Assembly: GCA_938049385.1 (NCBI GenBank)
Contig: CALIBQ010000038.1
Span: 1 to 33,973 of the forward strand
DNA: 33,973 nucleotides
Source: an uncultured Anaerolineae bacterium
GTDB taxonomy: Bacteria > Chloroflexota > Anaerolineae > JACIWP01
Direction: 5' to 3'
The notes under the pieces: generated by a model
What the model saw: only the letters and a program-made list of their open reading frames with translations
Database searches by the model: none
What the model was told of the DNA's origin: nothing
Translations under genes and position numbers: made by a program
Shown: piece by piece, positions 15,052 through 22,110 of the stretch
Layout: every line of letters starts with the position of its first letter
How positions within the stretch are numbered: the stretch's first letter is position 1

Positions 15052-16110
15052 CTATTTTTGCACGAAATCGCGCACGCGCTGACTGCGGGAGGGGTGGCGC
15101 AGCCGGCGCAGGGCCTTGGACTCGATCTGCCGCACGCGCTCGCGGGTGATGCCGAGCTTCTCCCCCACCTCTTTCAAGGTGTAACTGCGGCCGTCCACGA
15201 AGCCGAAGCGCAGGCGGATGATTTCCGCCTCGCGCGGCTTCAAGTGCTCCAGCAGTTTGGCGACTTCCTGCTTCAGCAGGGTCTGTGAGGCTTTCTCCGT
15301 GGGGGAGGAGACATCATCATCCTGGACGAAATCACCCAAGGAGTTATCGCCGTCCTCGCCGATAGGAGTTTCCAGGGAGACAGTATGGCGGGCGATGCGG
15401 CGCAGCCAGCGCACGCGGCTGAGTGCCATGCCAAGCTCCTGGGCAATTTCCTCATCAGTGGGCTGGCGGCCCAGCCGGTCATTGAGGACTTCTTCGGTGT
15501 TATGGAGCCGGCGGATCTCCTCATGGATATGCACCGGCAGGCGGATGGTACGCCCTTGGTCGGAGAGAGCGCGCGTGATGGCCTGGCGGATCCACCAAGT
15601 GGCATACGTGCTGAAGCGGGTGCCGCGGCGGTAGTCAAATTTGTCGGCGGCCCGCATCAGCCCCAGGTTGCCCTCCTGGATAAGGTCGCTGAAGGGGATG
15701 CCCCAGCCCCGATAGCGTTTGGCAATCTGAATCACCAGCCGGGTGTTGGCGCGGATCAGATGGTCGCGCGCTCGGTTGCCTTCGCGCACCTTTTCCGCCA
15801 GCCATCTGCGCTCTTCTTCCGTTAGGTGTTCGTCGCTGGCCAGCCGCTCCAAGGCCTCGCGGCCTTCGGCCATGCGGCGGGCAAACTCCTCCTCCTGCTC
15901 GGGGGTGAGCAGGGGGGTCCGGCTCATGTCGCGCAAATAGAGCCGGATGGGGTCGGGGCTTTCGTCGCCGGCTTCTTCCAGCTCGGCCTCGTCCTCCTCA
16001 TCCTCATCCGGTTCCTCGTTCATATCGAAGGACTCGCCTGGAAGCTCCTCGTCCTCTAAACCGTCCAGGCCAAGCTCTTCGAGAAGGTCTTCGTCCCCTG
16101 GGTCCATCAT
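15052..16110 (-). CDS. RNA polymerase sigma factor, RpoD-like, short acidic N-terminus
   Basis: A 352-residue sigma70-family protein that directs RNA polymerase to promoters. The N-terminus (about 1-52) is strongly acidic and lacks a recognisable region 1.1. Region 1.2 starts at DPIRLYLRDM (about 53-62). Region 2 has NLGLMRAADKFDYRRGTRFSTYATWWIRQAI, broken here as about 148-164 and 165-178. Region 4.2 ends with YTLKEVGEKLGITRERVRQI (about 310-329). The start could be the GTG at 16113 or either of two ATGs at 16110 and 16107; AGGA lies upstream. It is the second gene of a two-sigma operon, 25 bases after its paralogue. It is probably an alternative group-2 factor with overlapping promoter choice (inference). 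Confidence 0.92.
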   Translation of the reverse strand: MMDPGDEDLLEELGLDGLEDEELPGESFDMNEEPDEDEEDEAELEEAGDESPDPIRLYLRDMSRTPLLTPEQEEEFARRMAEGREALERLASDEHLTEEERRWLAEKVREGNRARDHLIRANTRLVIQIAKRYRGWGIPFSDLIQEGNLGLMRAADKFDYRRGTRFSTYATWWIRQAITRALSDQGRTIRLPVHIHEEIRRLHNTEEVLNDRLGRQPTDEEIAQELGMALSRVRWLRRIARHTVSLETPIGEDGDNSLGDFVQDDDVSSPTEKASQTLLKQEVAKLLEHLKPREAEIIRLRFGFVDGRSYTLKEVGEKLGITRERVRQIESKALRRLRHPSRSQRVRDFVQK

Positions 16111-16135
16111 CACAGGCCCGATTCCTATTTGCTGA

Positions 16136-17356
16136 TTACAGGAATCCCTTTAACTGCCGACTGCGGTGTGGATGGCGAAGCCGGCACAGCGCCTGCGCCT
16201 CAATCTGGCGTATGCGCTCCCGCGTGACGCCGAACTTGCGCCCTACCTCCTCTAAAGTATACGTCCGACCGTCCACAAAGCCAAATCGCAGTCGGAGGAT
16301 GCGCGCCTGCTTGGGTGTCAATGTGTCGAGCAGTTGCTCCAGCTTCTCGCGCAGGAGCTCGCGGTTGGCCACGTCCATGGGCGCCGGCGATTGGGTGTCC
16401 TCGATAAAATGTCCCAGCTCGCTCTCCTCGTCCTCCCCCACCGGTTTGTGGAGGGAAAGGGTGTCGGAGGAGATGCGCAGCATCCATTCTACACGAGTGA
16501 CGGGCATTTGCAAACGCTCTGCCAGCTCCTCGGGGGTAGGGGGCCGGCCCAGCTCCTGCTCCATATCGCGCGCCGTGCGGAAAAGCTTGCGCAGTCGGTC
16601 GCCCATATGCACCGGCAGGCGGATGACCCGCCCCTGGTCCGCCAGGGCGCGGGTGATGGCCTGGCGGATCCACCAGGTGGCATAGGTGGAGAACTTGAAC
16701 CCACGCCGGTAGTCGAATTTGGAGACGGCGCGCATAAGGCCCAGGTTGCCTTCCTGGATCAGGTCGGGGAAGGGGACCCCACGGCCAACGTAGTGTTTGG
16801 CCACGCTGATGACCAGGCGGGTGTTGGCACGGATAAGCCGGTCGCGCGCTTCCCGGCCCTTCTGAACGATTTGCCGCAGGGCTTCTCGTTCCTCGTCGCT
16901 GAGGTTGCCGTTCTGGCCGGCCAGCCGCTGGGCGGCCACGCGCCCATCAAACACCGCCCGCGCCAGCTCTCTCTCTTCCTCCGGGGTGAGCAGGGGATAC
17001 TGGCTCATCTCGCGGAAGTAGAGCGTCACCGTGTCGCTGAGCGGGCCTTCGTCCAGATATTCTTCGAGGCTCTCTGGGTCCTGGTCCTCTGATTCGCCCG
17101 TCTGCCACTCGTCGTCCCAGACCGACCGGAACGCCGGCGCAGGATGTTTCGCATCTCGTTCAGCCGGCCCAACAGCCTGCTCATATACCGGGATGCGCCG
17201 CGTGTGCAGTTGAGCGAAAAATCCTTCCAGTCCCTCCCTATCCTCCTCAGGGGTGGGGCAAACCTCCAAAATCTGGTCATATGTGATGTAGCCCTGATGG
17301 GAAGCCTGTTCCAGCAGTTCTTCCAGTATTGCGTTCTCTGTTTGCTCTTCGCGCAT
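16136..17356 (-). CDS. RNA polymerase sigma factor, RpoD-like, with region 1.1
   Basis: A 406-residue sigma70-family protein. An N-terminal segment (about 1-60) looks like region 1.1, as in principal sigma factors. A short acidic stretch (about 85-105) follows. Region 1.2 begins at TVTLYFREMSQ (about 109-119). Region 2 includes the DNA-melting and -10 recognition helix FSTYATWWIRQAITRA (222-237). Region 4.2 has the helix-turn-helix LEEVGRKFGVTRERIRQIEA (368-387). It is a candidate for the housekeeping sigma, with the caution that the genome may hold others. ATG 17356 follows GTGAGGT. The promoter is perfect consensus, with a leader of about 210 bases. Confidence 0.92.
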   Translation of the reverse strand: MREEQTENAILEELLEQASHQGYITYDQILEVCPTPEEDREGLEGFFAQLHTRRIPVYEQAVGPAERDAKHPAPAFRSVWDDEWQTGESEDQDPESLEEYLDEGPLSDTVTLYFREMSQYPLLTPEEERELARAVFDGRVAAQRLAGQNGNLSDEEREALRQIVQKGREARDRLIRANTRLVISVAKHYVGRGVPFPDLIQEGNLGLMRAVSKFDYRRGFKFSTYATWWIRQAITRALADQGRVIRLPVHMGDRLRKLFRTARDMEQELGRPPTPEELAERLQMPVTRVEWMLRISSDTLSLHKPVGEDEESELGHFIEDTQSPAPMDVANRELLREKLEQLLDTLTPKQARILRLRFGFVDGRTYTLEEVGRKFGVTRERIRQIEAQALCRLRHPHRSRQLKGFL

Positions 17357-17575
17357 TGTGAGACCTCACTTTATCCGTCATATGACAAATAATTCCATCT
17401 CGGAGGGTCATGGGGCGAAAGACTTCCAACAACAGCGGCGACTTGTCGCGAACCATGCGCAGGAGGCGCGGCAGATACTAGGGAGCGGTAAATGAGATAG
17501 GGGTATGAGGAGAGCATCACCAGAATCGGTTTACAAATCGTCCCTTTCCCCTTTCTTCTCGTTTTATTCCATTTC

Positions 17576-17604
17576 ATTATACAACAAACCCGAAAGTTTG
17601 TCAA
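17576..17604 (-). promoter_or_regulatory. Perfect-consensus sigma70 promoter of the sigma-factor operon
   Basis: On the minus strand: TTGACA (17599-17604), 17-base spacer, TATAAT (17576-17581), both hexamers exact. An AT-rich tract lies directly upstream. Transcription should start near 17569. Confidence 0.88.
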
Positions 17605-17667
17605 TGGAAAAATTTTAAATTTTAGAAAATCCTGTGTTAATTTTCGTCGAACAAATACACACTGTCG

Positions 17668-17701
17668 AATAAATGAAAAGCCCCTGCTGGTAGCAGGGGC
17701 T
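17668..17701 (-). terminator. Intrinsic terminator of the TPR-ndk operon
   Basis: A perfect 10-bp stem, 17679-17688 with 17692-17701 (AGCCCCTGCT / AGCAGGGGCT), 3-base loop. On the minus strand it is followed by TTTCATTTATT. It lies 25 bases after the ndk stop. Confidence 0.88.
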
Positions 17702-17725
17702 GGATAAGCGCCGTGGCAAATCGTG

Positions 17726-18181
17726 CTACGGTTTGACCATCAGCCAGCGATCCGTGTCGCGCGGGTACTGCAGGAGTTCATCCTCGCGGAAGAACAGGGC
17801 GATCTCGCTGGCGGCAGTCTCCGGCCCGTCAGAGCCGTGCACCAAGTTGCGGTCCACGGTGAGGGCCAGGTCGGCGCGAATGGTGCCCGGCGCCGCTTTG
17901 GCCGGGTCGGTGGCGCCCATGGTGGTGCGCACCACCTCGATAGCGCGAGGGCCTTCCAGCACCATCAGCACCACCGGCGCTGAGGTGATGTAGGCGATCA
18001 AGCCTTCGAAGAAGGGTTTGCCCTCGTGCACGGCGTAATGCCGGCGCGCGATCTCCTCGGATAACTGCACCATCTTCATGGCGATGATCTTCAGTCCCCG
18101 GCGTTCCAGCCGGCAGATGATCTCCCCGATCAACCCCCGCTGTACGGCGTCTGGCTTGAGAATGACGAGTGTGCGTTCCAC
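17726..18181 (-). CDS. ndk: Nucleoside diphosphate kinase
   Basis: A 151-residue enzyme transferring the gamma phosphate among nucleoside triphosphates through a phosphohistidine. The ATP-site motif [12 protein letters not shown] is at the N-terminus, the catalytic histidine is H115 in NLVHGSD, and [18 protein letters not shown] is the nucleotide loop. I chose GTG 18181 (M-E-R-T-L-V-I) because GAGGTGA lies just upstream and this matches the family N-terminus. A GTG at 18188-18190 would add three residues but overlaps the ribosome site. The tail is slightly longer than in E. coli Ndk, as in many bacteria. It is the second gene of an operon with the TPR protein. Confidence 0.96.
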   Translation of the reverse strand: MERTLVILKPDAVQRGLIGEIICRLERRGLKIIAMKMVQLSEEIARRHYAVHEGKPFFEGLIAYITSAPVVLMVLEGPRAIEVVRTTMGATDPAKAAPGTIRADLALTVDRNLVHGSDGPETAASEIALFFREDELLQYPRDTDRWLMVKP

Positions 18182-18214
18182 GGTGCTCACCTCAGCGTAT
18201 GATGATATGGCGCG

Positions 18215-20476
18215 TTACGCCGGCTTGCGGCCCAAAGCCCGCCGGTAGGCGTCCAAGGCGTCGGACAGCCGCCCCTGCCGCATGTAGGCATCTCCCAGCA
18301 CAGTCCAGGCCGGCGCTGCCCCCATCCCTTCCCCCAGCTCTGCGACCAGGTGCTCCAGGTCACTGACGATGGATTCGACGAACTGGTCCGCTTCCACCAA
18401 GGTGCTGTATTCCTGCAGAGCAGATTCGAGCTGGCCGGCGTCGCGCCAGGCACGCGCCAGCGCCAGCCGCATCTCATGGTCGTCCGGCCGCACCCGCAGA
18501 CGTTCCTGCGCCTGCGCGATGAAGGGCGATGGTGCCTCCAATACCTGCTCCTCGGCCAGGGGGGCTGGCTGTTCTTCTACCCCAACCACCGCGGTCGGAG
18601 CGGCTTCTTCCAGCGGTGCTGGTGCTTCCAGCGTCTGCGGTACAGGGGTGATTTCCTCCTCGTGGATCAGCGGCATCCCTTCTACGGTAGCCATCCAGAT
18701 TTCTTCCAGCATGGAGGCGGACACAGCGGTGCTGATCTCCTCTGCCGGCGGGGGAGCTTCCTCTGCTGACGGTGTCAGTTCCAGCTCGTGGGCCGGCACG
18801 CCGGCCTCCTGCTCCAGCAGAAGCTCTTGGCCGACAGCCAGCTCGCTCTCCAGCGAGGGCATGTCCTGGATAGCGGCCTGACGCAGTCTTTGCAGCCATT
18901 CGGGGATTTCTTCGACGGGCGCCGGCTCTTCTTCGGAAGGGATGGCCGCTTCGGCCGGCGGGACGGCCGGCGCCGTCAGCTCTTCCAGGCGGGATTCCAG
19001 CCAGGGTGGGATAGCCTCTTCCTCCGCCGCCGGCGCTTCCACGGCGGCCTCTTTCTGGGCCAGCTCGCGCAGCCAGGCAGGGATTTCCTCTTCCTCTGCT
19101 GTTTCTATCTCGGCCGGCGCTTCTTTCACCTCGGGCTTTTCCTCTTCCTCGGCGAACCCGACCAGCCAGGGCGGAAGCTCGACCTCGGCCGGCTTCTCAG
19201 CGGGTGCGGCCGGCGGTGGAGCGGCTTCCGTGGCCATGGCCTCCTCGACCAGGGCGCGCAGTTCCTCCGGAAGCTCTGCCGCCAGCTTCAGCAGGTCCTC
19301 TGGCGCGGCCGGAGCCTCGGCTTCCTCCGTGATGGGGGCCGGCGGCAGTTTCTCTCGCGGCAGTATCTCCTCTATAAGGGCTTCCGCCTCGGGTGTGAAT
19401 TCCTCCTCGCCGGCCGGCGCGGCGGGTGCCGCTGTCTCGGCCAGCCATTCGGGGACTGTCGGCGCCGGCGGAAACTCTTCCACGGTGGGCATCTCTGCCT
19501 CTTCCTTAGGCGCGAAGGCTGGCGGCACCGCTTCTGATGACGGCGCGAACTCCTCTATCCAAGCAGGGGCCTCTGCGGGGGGCGGGGGGACTGCCTCTTC
19601 CAGCGGCCGCTCCTCTATGGTTTCTTCCGCTTCCTCCAGCGGTACCGGCGAGACTTGGGGTTTGGTTGCGGCGCGTGCCGGCGTGGGGGTGCGCAGGCCG
19701 GCTGGCAGTACACCTACCGGCGGCAGTACAGGCTCTTTGGGCGGGAGCGGGGTTCCTTCACCCAGCAGTTCTGCGGCGCGGCGGTTCTCCGGATCCATGG
19801 CTTCTGCCATGCGGAGCAGGCGCTCGCCCTCCTCGGGCTGGTCGCCGCGGCTCCAGATGGTGCCCAGGATGAGGGCGGCCGGCAGACAGTTGGGGAGGAT
19901 TTCCAAGATATCTTGGCACACGGCGGCGGCCTCCACACGCCGGTCCATATGCCACAATGCCCTCGCCAGGCCCACATGCACGTGGTAATAGTCAGGATGT
20001 TTGTCGAGGGCGGCCCGAAACTCTTCAGCGGCCAGGTGATAGAGCCCGCCGCGCAGGTAGATGCGGCCCAGGGCCGGCCCATTCAGTTTGACGCGCAGTT
20101 CCTTGACCCCTCGCACTTGGGCGTACAGCCGCTGAAGCTCCGCGCGCAGGTCCGGGTTGGTAGGGTCCACCTCAAAGGCGCGTTCCAGGTACCACAGGCC
20201 CAGCTCAGGCAGTTCGTCCTGCTGGTACGCCTCGGCCAGCCCCACCCAGGCCATGAGGTTCTCGGGGTCCGCGCTGAGGACGCGCTGGAACATTTCGATG
20301 GCCTCGCGGGTACTGCCGCTTTCCAGGCAGGCTTCGCCCAGCAGGAGATAGGTGTCCAGGTGTTTGGGGAAGTAGTAGAGCACATGCCGGGCGGTGTGGA
20401 TAGCCTCGGTGTAGGCCTGGCGCTGGATGAGAGAGCGGATTTCCTCGCCGAATTCGCGTAAGGTTCGCTGGGACAT
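18215..20476 (-). CDS. TPR protein with long Pro/Glu/Ala-rich linker and repeated P-x-W-L motifs
   Basis: A 753-residue protein, probably cytoplasmic. Residues about 1-235 are tetratricopeptide-like helical repeats (for example AIEMFQRVLSADPENLMAWVGLAEAYQ, split as 59-78 and 79-85). Residues about 240-650 are low-complexity and strongly acidic, presumably disordered. Within them a short motif P-[AEP]-W-[LI] recurs at 304, 342, 435, 466, 490 and 525. Residues about 655-750 are a second set of TPR-like helices. TPR domains bind protein partners, so a scaffold role is reasonable, but no specific function can be named. ATG 20476 follows AAGGAG at good spacing. A promoter lies at 20545-20573. ndk follows after 33 bases. 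Confidence 0.88.
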   Translation of the reverse strand: MSQRTLREFGEEIRSLIQRQAYTEAIHTARHVLYYFPKHLDTYLLLGEACLESGSTREAIEMFQRVLSADPENLMAWVGLAEAYQQDELPELGLWYLERAFEVDPTNPDLRAELQRLYAQVRGVKELRVKLNGPALGRIYLRGGLYHLAAEEFRAALDKHPDYYHVHVGLARALWHMDRRVEAAAVCQDILEILPNCLPAALILGTIWSRGDQPEEGERLLRMAEAMDPENRRAAELLGEGTPLPPKEPVLPPVGVLPAGLRTPTPARAATKPQVSPVPLEEAEETIEERPLEEAVPPPPAEAPAWIEEFAPSSEAVPPAFAPKEEAEMPTVEEFPPAPTVPEWLAETAAPAAPAGEEEFTPEAEALIEEILPREKLPPAPITEEAEAPAAPEDLLKLAAELPEELRALVEEAMATEAAPPPAAPAEKPAEVELPPWLVGFAEEEEKPEVKEAPAEIETAEEEEIPAWLRELAQKEAAVEAPAAEEEAIPPWLESRLEELTAPAVPPAEAAIPSEEEPAPVEEIPEWLQRLRQAAIQDMPSLESELAVGQELLLEQEAGVPAHELELTPSAEEAPPPAEEISTAVSASMLEEIWMATVEGMPLIHEEEITPVPQTLEAPAPLEEAAPTAVVGVEEQPAPLAEEQVLEAPSPFIAQAQERLRVRPDDHEMRLALARAWRDAGQLESALQEYSTLVEADQFVESIVSDLEHLVAELGEGMGAAPAWTVLGDAYMRQGRLSDALDAYRRALGRKPA

Positions 20477-20544
20477 CCCAAGCTCCTTATGACAGATTCC
20501 TGGCGCGCCGGCGGCGCGCGTTCGGAAGGGCAAGCGCTATCCTA

Positions 20545-20573
20545 ATTATGCAGGCTTTCGGGGGAAAAGTCAA
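20545..20573 (-). promoter_or_regulatory. Promoter of the TPR-ndk operon
   Basis: On the minus strand: TTGACT (20568-20573), 17-base spacer, CATAAT (20545-20550). It lies about 70 bases before the start codon and just after the tRNA-Leu terminator. Confidence 0.7.
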
Positions 20574-20589
20574 CCGCATGGGCAAATTG

Positions 20590-20627
20590 AAATATAAAAA
20601 ATGCGCCGGCTGTGTGAACAGCCGGCG
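20590..20627 (-). terminator. Intrinsic terminator of tRNA-Leu
   Basis: A perfect 10-bp stem, 20604-20613 with 20618-20627 (CGCCGGCTGT / ACAGCCGGCG), loop of four. On the minus strand it is followed by CATTTTTTATATTT. It begins 7 bases after the tRNA 3' end. Confidence 0.88.
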
Positions 20628-20633
20628 TTTGTG

Positions 20634-20716
20634 TGCCCCCGACTGGACTCGAACCAGCACGCCCTTCCGGGCACAGGCCCTCAACCTGCCGTGTATACCA
20701 ATTCCACCACGGGGGC
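20634..20716 (-). tRNA. tRNA-Leu (anticodon GAG)
   Basis: 83 bases on the minus strand. Acceptor arms GCCCCCG/CGGGGGC (20710-20716 and 20635-20641). Anticodon loop TTGAGGG in a GCAGG/CCTGT stem gives GAG. The long variable arm GCCC-GGAA-GGGC is typical of class II tRNA-Leu, and the T arm has GGTTCGAGTCC. The discriminator base is A. CCA is not encoded. Confidence 0.95.
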
Positions 20717-20729
20717 AACACCTGACGTT

Positions 20730-20758
20730 ATTATACTCCTGGCCGGCAATCTTGTCAA
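20730..20758 (-). promoter_or_regulatory. Perfect-consensus promoter of tRNA-Leu
   Basis: On the minus strand: TTGACA (20753-20758), 17-base spacer, TATAAT (20730-20735), both exact. The -35 overlaps that of the divergent tRNA-Arg promoter. Confidence 0.88.
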
Positions 20759-20781
20759 CTGTCGCGCTCCTGTGCTATAAT
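20752..20781 (+). promoter_or_regulatory. Promoter of tRNA-Arg
   Basis: TTGTCA (20752-20757), 18-base spacer, TATAAT (20776-20781). The -10 ends 9 bases before the mature tRNA, so the 5' leader is very short. Confidence 0.82.
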
Positions 20782-20790
20782 GTGCATACC

Positions 20791-20863
20791 GCCCCTGTAG
20801 CTCAGAGGATAGAGCAGCGGTTTCCTAAACCGCGTGTCGGGGGTTCGACTCCCTCCAGGGGCG
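20791..20863 (+). tRNA. tRNA-Arg (anticodon CCT)
   Basis: 73 bases. Acceptor GCCCCTG/CAGGGGC, D arm GCTC...GAGC, anticodon stem GCGGT/ACCGC with loop TTCCTAA giving CCT (reads AGG), T arm GGGGG-TTCGACT-CCCTC with one G-U pair, discriminator G. CCA is not encoded. Confidence 0.95.
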
Positions 20864-20921
20864 CCTTGTTACACCATACATTCCCCTTATGTATGCAGTG
20901 TTCCTACTGCTTCCCGGAATA

Positions 20922-21641
20922 TCATGCGAGAAAGAAGGGTTCCCCGCGCTCGCGCAAGCTGACGTAATGGGGCCGGCCAATGATGAGATGGTCCAGCACC
21001 TCGATATCAAGGAGCTTGCCGGCCTCCACCACCTGACGCGTCAGCGCGATATCCTCGCGCGACGGCGTGGGATCGCCGGACGGATGATTATGAGCGATAA
21101 GGATGGCGGCACAGTTGGCCCGGATGGCCTCGCGAAACAGCTCTCCCACCCGCACCATGCTGGCGTTGAGGGAACCTCGATACACTGTGGGCATATCCAG
21201 CACGCGGTGCTTGGTGTCCATCAGCAGAACCTTCAGGCATTCCTGCTCCAGGAGCTGCATTTCGGGCATGAGGAGGTTGGCGGCGTCCGCCGGCGAGAGG
21301 ATCTGCGGCCGTTCCAGCGGGGATTCGACCTGCAGACGCCGGCCCAGCTCCAGCGCCGCTTTGAGTTGGGCGACCTTGGCCAGGCTGAGGCCGTTCTCCC
21401 CGCACAGCTCGTGGAAGCCGGCCTGCGCCAGCCCCGTCAGACCGCGGTACTTCCGGAGCAAGTGCATGGCTAGATCCACCGAGCTGACCCCAGGCGCGCC
21501 GACCCGCAGGATAATGGCCAGGAGTTCGGCTGTGGAGAGGGAGCGTTCGCCGTACTGAGCCAGACGCTCGCGGGGGCGCTCCGCAGGAGGCATCTCGCGG
21601 ATCATGGTGTGGTAGGTGGGCCGGCCGGCGTCTTCCTGCAT
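20922..21641 (-). CDS. radC: RadC/YeeS-like JAB (JAMM) domain protein
   Basis: A 239-residue protein of the RadC family. Residues about 18-105 hold the N-terminal UPF0758 helical region ([20 protein letters not shown]). Residues about 112-235 are the JAB/MPN metalloprotease-like domain, with the metal motif intact: H184-x-H186 followed by D197 in [14 protein letters not shown]. The real role is unsettled; the old link to DNA repair has been doubted for the family. ATG 21641 follows GGGGAG. The frame runs open upstream into the repeats, but the ribosome site and a promoter at 21694-21722 fix the start. It is convergent with tRNA-Arg. A CATACAT/ATGTATG stem (about 20876-20896) lies between them. 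Confidence 0.93.
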   Translation of the reverse strand: MQEDAGRPTYHTMIREMPPAERPRERLAQYGERSLSTAELLAIILRVGAPGVSSVDLAMHLLRKYRGLTGLAQAGFHELCGENGLSLAKVAQLKAALELGRRLQVESPLERPQILSPADAANLLMPEMQLLEQECLKVLLMDTKHRVLDMPTVYRGSLNASMVRVGELFREAIRANCAAILIAHNHPSGDPTPSREDIALTRQVVEAGKLLDIEVLDHLIIGRPHYVSLRERGEPFFLA

Positions 21642-21693
21642 CGTTGTTCTCCCCGGTTCACAGCAGAGACAGCGGATGAAGCGGCATGGTCCG

Positions 21694-21722
21694 AGTATAG
21701 CAGTGCGAAATGGGTGTGTCAA
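21694..21722 (-). promoter_or_regulatory. Promoter of radC
   Basis: On the minus strand: TTGACA (21717-21722), 17-base spacer, TATACT (21694-21699). The leader is about 45 bases. Confidence 0.82.
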
Positions 21723-21826
21723 GGAAGCTTGCCGAAGGTGTTGAAAAAGTACAGGTGGTGAATGCGGCCCAAAACGCCCTATCCCCCACACCCCTTCCCC
21801 ATAAACGGAGAAGGGGACAGCTCGCC

Positions 21827-21843
21827 GGCGGCTGGAAGCCGCC
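21827..21843. repeat. GGCGGCT-AGCCGCC palindrome
   Basis: GGCGGCT and AGCCGCC around a GGA loop. It shares its core with the repeat units at 10254-10276 and 31194-31216. CCCC-GCA-GGGG (21860-21870) follows closely. Confidence 0.5.
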
Positions 21844-21960
21844 GGCCTGGGAAGCGAAGCCCCGCAGGGGCTTGTCACCGTAAGCCTGGTGCTGAAGCAA
21901 GATGGAGTGAGGCTACAGCATCCTCCAATCATAATGCTGTGCCACCTACCCTCCAGGCTG

Positions 21961-21983
21961 TTATGGGAATAAAATTCCCATAA
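21961..21983. repeat. Perfect AT-containing hairpin
   Basis: TTATGGGAAT (21961-21970) and ATTCCCATAA (21974-21983) around AAA. It is the least GC-rich hairpin in the region and has no T-tract or gene adjoining it. It could be an operator-like dyad or part of a mobile repeat end. Confidence 0.6.
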
Positions 21984-22017
21984 GCCGCCAAGAAGCGGAG
22001 AGGGAAGATACCCCACC

Positions 22018-22092
22018 CCTTCCCCTCCCCGCATGCAGGGAGGGGAAGGGCCTCATCCTGGCTCCTCCCCGCACGCAGAGAGGGGCGGGGCA
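22018..22092. repeat. Tandem REP-like palindromes after the ferredoxin-like gene
   Basis: The first is a perfect 12-bp stem, 22018-22029 with 22038-22049 (CCTTCCCCTCCC / GGGAGGGGAAGG), loop CGCATGCA. The second (about 22062-22090) is an imperfect relative, CTCCTCCCCGCACGCAGAGAGGGGCGGGG in essence. Decayed relatives occur at 24104-24180 and 25183-25219. Confidence 0.7.
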
Positions 22093-22110
22093 TGGAAGGG
22101 GGCAGAAGTA

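Larger units (their letters stand above)
17357..17725 (-). other. Long leader of the sigma operon and its upstream AT-rich region
   Basis: Apart from the promoter (17576-17604) and the ndk terminator (17668-17701) there is no gene. The roughly 210-base leader begins with a purine-rich stretch (GAGAAGAAAGGGGAAAGGGA on the minus strand). Upstream of the -35 lies an A/T-only run (about 17608-17622) that could act as an UP element. Confidence 0.6.
21642..22110. other. Gene-free region of promoter and stacked palindromes
   Basis: It carries the radC promoter at its left end and several palindromes from about 21780 to 22092, listed separately. No coding sequence is supported. It is also the region after the stop of the ferredoxin-like gene, so the GC-rich hairpins may end that transcript. 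Confidence 0.65.

Noticed and set aside
17371-17604. 77-codon frame in the sigma leader
   Set aside because: Its start codons overlap the promoter hexamers, so most of it would lack an initiation codon in the transcript; no homology is recognised.
20477-20533. 19-codon extension of the TPR protein
   Set aside because: It would include the AAGGAG ribosome site of ATG 20476.
21642-22034. 131-codon upstream extension of radC
   Set aside because: It runs through the radC promoter and palindromic repeats; ATG 21641 has a clear ribosome site and gives the family length.
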